The translations under genes and the position numbers were made by a program. A stretch of 15,424 bases of DNA, taken from contig JACQSD010000041.1 of NCBI GenBank assembly GCA_016206165.1, positions 1-15,424 of the forward strand, written 5' to 3'. The notes below the pieces were generated by a model. The model was not told where the DNA came from and ran no database searches. It saw only the letters and a program-made list of their open reading frames with translations. Positions 13,586 through 15,424 of this stretch are shown piece after piece (positions within the stretch are counted from its first letter, which is position 1; each line of letters starts with the position of its first letter). This DNA comes from Candidatus Uhrbacteria bacterium. Its GTDB lineage: Bacteria > Patescibacteriota > Patescibacteriia > JACQSD01.

Positions 13586-14992
13586 CTACACTACATAGCC
13601 CTCTCGCTCAAAAAGCGCGAGATATGCAGCCTGATGCACTTTTGTAACCTCTCTAAGCCCGCTAAATGTATGAGGAAGCTGCCAAAAAAATCCACCTCCA
13701 ACCTTTCGATCATCCCTTATTCTTGTTTGCACTTCCTGTATGTAGTCTGCATCTCCTTTCTCAAAGTATTCAAAATCAAAGCCAACAATCTCTATAATGA
13801 CTCGCTCTGTGTCGACACGAAATGCATATCCATCAACATCGCTATTCGTATATCCCCGCGCGAGCATCGTATCTCGCAAGAGCTCGTACGCCTGCTGTCG
13901 CAATCGATATGCTTTTAATGCAGCATAATCACGAAATGAAAGTAGTGACGTTTCACTCTTCTTTCCCGTAATTTTCTCGAGGAGTTTCCCAATCGCGGAG
14001 AGAGGCCGAGGATCCGATGCGTATGGAATGGTGGACGGATGCTGCTGTAGCTGTGGAAGACGTACAAGAACATCTTGATACTCCTTTTCAAATACATCTC
14101 TATGTTCGATAATTGATCCCCTGAGCATTATATCCGCCTCTTGCCCGTCTTGTAGTCCTTCCGCGAATTCAAAAATACTAAATTGGAATCCGTCTGTGAA
14201 TGTGACGCAACCAATGGGTCGTTCCCATGTCACCTGTATATGATCGCGCTCAACTGATCCTTGCTCATGAAATTCCTTTGCTACCGCGAACTCTGCTTGA
14301 GATGTACGTCCTGGTTTATGCCCGTGTTCCTTTGTGTCGGTATGTTGCGCAGTCTTTTTTTCTTTCAAAATATATCGACGACCTTGCACGGTAATCTCAT
14401 ACACCCGATCTTTGAGTTGCCGTCGTCGCTGCCAGTGGAGAGGATCTAGAAGATCTCGCTGTTCAGATGCAGCCTCTGGATCCATAACGATCTCTATCCC
14501 ACTTGGAAGACGCATAACTCCTCCTTCCAATTTTTGGTCCTTCGTTTCGAGTAACTCTGCACCGAGTGCTAACATTTTAACATCTCGTGCGTAGCGATAG
14601 CGTTGAACAGCGAGTTGGTATTCCGGTTGTGTCAATGATTGTGCTGCTGCGCGGAGGTCGGGCTGCATTGTTTCTTCTGGAATTGGCGGGGCATCAAGTG
14701 CATTATCAAGCTCATGGTGATAACGTTCCTGTAATTTCGCCACACGATCATCAAGGTGAGCAACTGTTGCAAGAAGATCACGAGGGAGCATCTCTGAAAC
14801 CGGTTTCGTAGTGAACGACAGAAGGGCCTTACGCGTATCGGAGCGTTCAATAATTTCCCGCCGAAGTACTTCTGTTAAAAGTATCCACTGTTGATCTATT
14901 TTCTTATGAAAAAACTCCTGAGACGATGGCGTCTCAAAAGAGAGTTCTTCGTCCTCGCGTTGTGTTTTTGGTTGCTCTTTACGAATAGTCAT
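13586..14992 (-). CDS. Protein-kinase-like protein with N-terminal helical region
   Basis: 468 aa from ATG 14992 (a TTG at 15001 is the only other nearby start). Residues 20-150 are charged helices (REIIERSDTRKALLSF, LDDRVAKLQERYHHEL) that may form a coiled coil. From about 190 the pattern resembles a kinase N-lobe: VYEITVQGRRYILKEKKT (Lys210 or 212 as the ATP Lys), AEFAVAKEF (Glu234/240 as the helix-C Glu), and a hinge-like GFQFSIFEFAEGL (268-280). Near 390-415, YTNSDVDGYAFRVD and EIVGFDFEYF resemble the catalytic loop and a DFE version of DFG. The C-lobe is short. This is a fold guess, not a family match; I do not recognise a named family. It is the first visible gene of the six-gene array. 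TATAGT (15014-15009) is a possible -10 box. Confidence 0.55.
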   Translation of the reverse strand: MTIRKEQPKTQREDEELSFETPSSQEFFHKKIDQQWILLTEVLRREIIERSDTRKALLSFTTKPVSEMLPRDLLATVAHLDDRVAKLQERYHHELDNALDAPPIPEETMQPDLRAAAQSLTQPEYQLAVQRYRYARDVKMLALGAELLETKDQKLEGGVMRLPSGIEIVMDPEAASEQRDLLDPLHWQRRRQLKDRVYEITVQGRRYILKEKKTAQHTDTKEHGHKPGRTSQAEFAVAKEFHEQGSVERDHIQVTWERPIGCVTFTDGFQFSIFEFAEGLQDGQEADIMLRGSIIEHRDVFEKEYQDVLVRLPQLQQHPSTIPYASDPRPLSAIGKLLEKITGKKSETSLLSFRDYAALKAYRLRQQAYELLRDTMLARGYTNSDVDGYAFRVDTERVIIEIVGFDFEYFEKGDADYIQEVQTRIRDDRKVGGGFFWQLPHTFSGLREVTKVHQAAYLALFEREGYVV

Positions 14993-15100
14993 ACCATTCA
15001 ATTCCTAGACTATAGTCTTCAATAATTTTGAATTCGTGGTACTGGGGCATTGCCCACAACTCTCGTCGCCTTCCGGCTCCTCGGTCGCGGGCCGCCCCTT

Positions 15101-15176
15101 CCACCTGCGCTAAAGCTTCGGCGGACAGGCGCGGCTTATCGCGGAGTTTACCCGCCGTAGCGTTCGCGAAGGCGGG
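15101..15176. repeat. GC-rich intergenic repeat with hairpin
   Basis: The stretch with GCTAAAGCTTCGGCGGACAG and GTTCGCGAAGGCGGG is of a kind I associate with intergenic repeats of Parcubacteria-type genomes. It contains the stem CCCGCC (15151-15156) with GGCGGG (15171-15176). No coding claim is made. Confidence 0.45.
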
Positions 15177-15212
15177 GGCTTCAATTCCCAGACGATACCT
15201 CTCAAAATTCAC

Positions 15213-15424
15213 AAATCGGGGTACTGGGAATTCTGCTCGCATCCGACTCGCAGTCCGGGGCGCTGCGCACCGAAAGCTGCGCCAGCTCGCTTTCTCTCGC
15301 GCCCTTCAATTCCCAGTTGATCTCGTTAAAATCTAAATCGGGGTACTGGGAATTCTGCTCGCATCCGACTCGCAGTCCGGGGCGCTGCGCACCGAAAGCT
15401 GCGCCAGCTCGCTTTCTCTCGCGC
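15213..15424. repeat. 122-bp tandem repeat, second copy cut by window end
   Basis: Bases 15213-15302 and 15335-15424 are identical over 90 positions, giving a period of 122. Each copy opens with a ctGGGAATTC block. Before each stands a mirrored CAATTCCCAG block (from 15182 and from 15307), so AATTCCCAG...CTGGGAATT forms an inverted pair around a core of about 30-35 bases. The cores differ between units (15192-15217 against 15317-15339). A related, more diverged unit lies at 15000-15045. The reading frame that crosses the region is not regarded as a gene. Confidence 0.8.

Noticed and set aside
13974..14097. Short minus-strand frames within the kinase-like gene
   Set aside because: They lie wholly inside a longer frame with consistent domain-like content.
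14979..15242. 87-aa minus-strand open frame across the right-end repeats
   Set aside because: The frame exists because repeat units happen to be open; a neighbouring unit of the same repeat contains a stop, and it overlaps the start of the kinase-like gene.
15002..15424. CRISPR array or integron attC sites
   Set aside because: The period is 122 bases with a 90-base identical part, far from CRISPR repeat/spacer sizes, and no cas or integrase gene is present; attC core sequences (RYYYAAC/GTTRRRY pairs) were not recognised.

Overview
The window looks like a chromosomal piece of a Candidate Phyla Radiation (Patescibacteria, Parcubacteria-like) bacterium. This is an inference from the small tightly packed genes, the many weak or absent Shine-Dalgarno sites, a group of small proteins that I associate with these bacteria, and the intergenic repeats at the right end. 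No rRNA or tRNA gene was seen, so the assignment is not proven.

Layout. At the left edge is a truncated brnT-type toxin gene (minus), with a near-consensus promoter whose start point falls on the ATG. Then come two large minus-strand genes (371-1786 and 2801-4225). They encode proteins with an all-helical N-terminal part and a C-terminal phosphohistidine 'swivel' domain of the PEP synthase/PPDK/rifampin phosphotransferase type. Between and beside them, on the plus strand, are two higher-GC genes (2020-2664 and 4480-5088) for histidine-phosphatase superfamily proteins. Each has a perfect AAGGAGG site, a TTG start and its own intrinsic terminator. From 6065 down to 5153 runs a minus-strand operon of four small genes: an unknown 78-aa protein, a 48-aa CxxCKPHK protein, a zinc ribbon and a DUF4258-like protein. 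Divergent from it is an overlapping plus-strand pair, a GHKL ATPase and a DUF4325-type STAS-like protein, ending at a bidirectional terminator near 7020.

From 14992 down to 7119 runs a six-gene minus-strand array with gaps of only 4-45 bp. In order of transcription it holds a protein-kinase-like protein, a zinc-type medium-chain dehydrogenase/reductase, an exported glycoside hydrolase family 3 protein, and three more swivel proteins. The last 430 bases are intergenic repeats, including a 122-bp tandem repeat.

How the genes may work together. The striking content is five divergent paralogues of a swivel-histidine protein. All keep the phosphorylatable His, and none carries an ATP-grasp or PEP-binding barrel domain. 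Two histidine-phosphatase-like genes lie among them. A split phosphotransfer system, with swivel carriers served in trans by a separate phosphate donor and dephosphorylated by SixA-like phosphatases, is a reasonable hypothesis. It is not shown by the sequence. Each carrier would have its own substrate, set by the variable N-terminal half.
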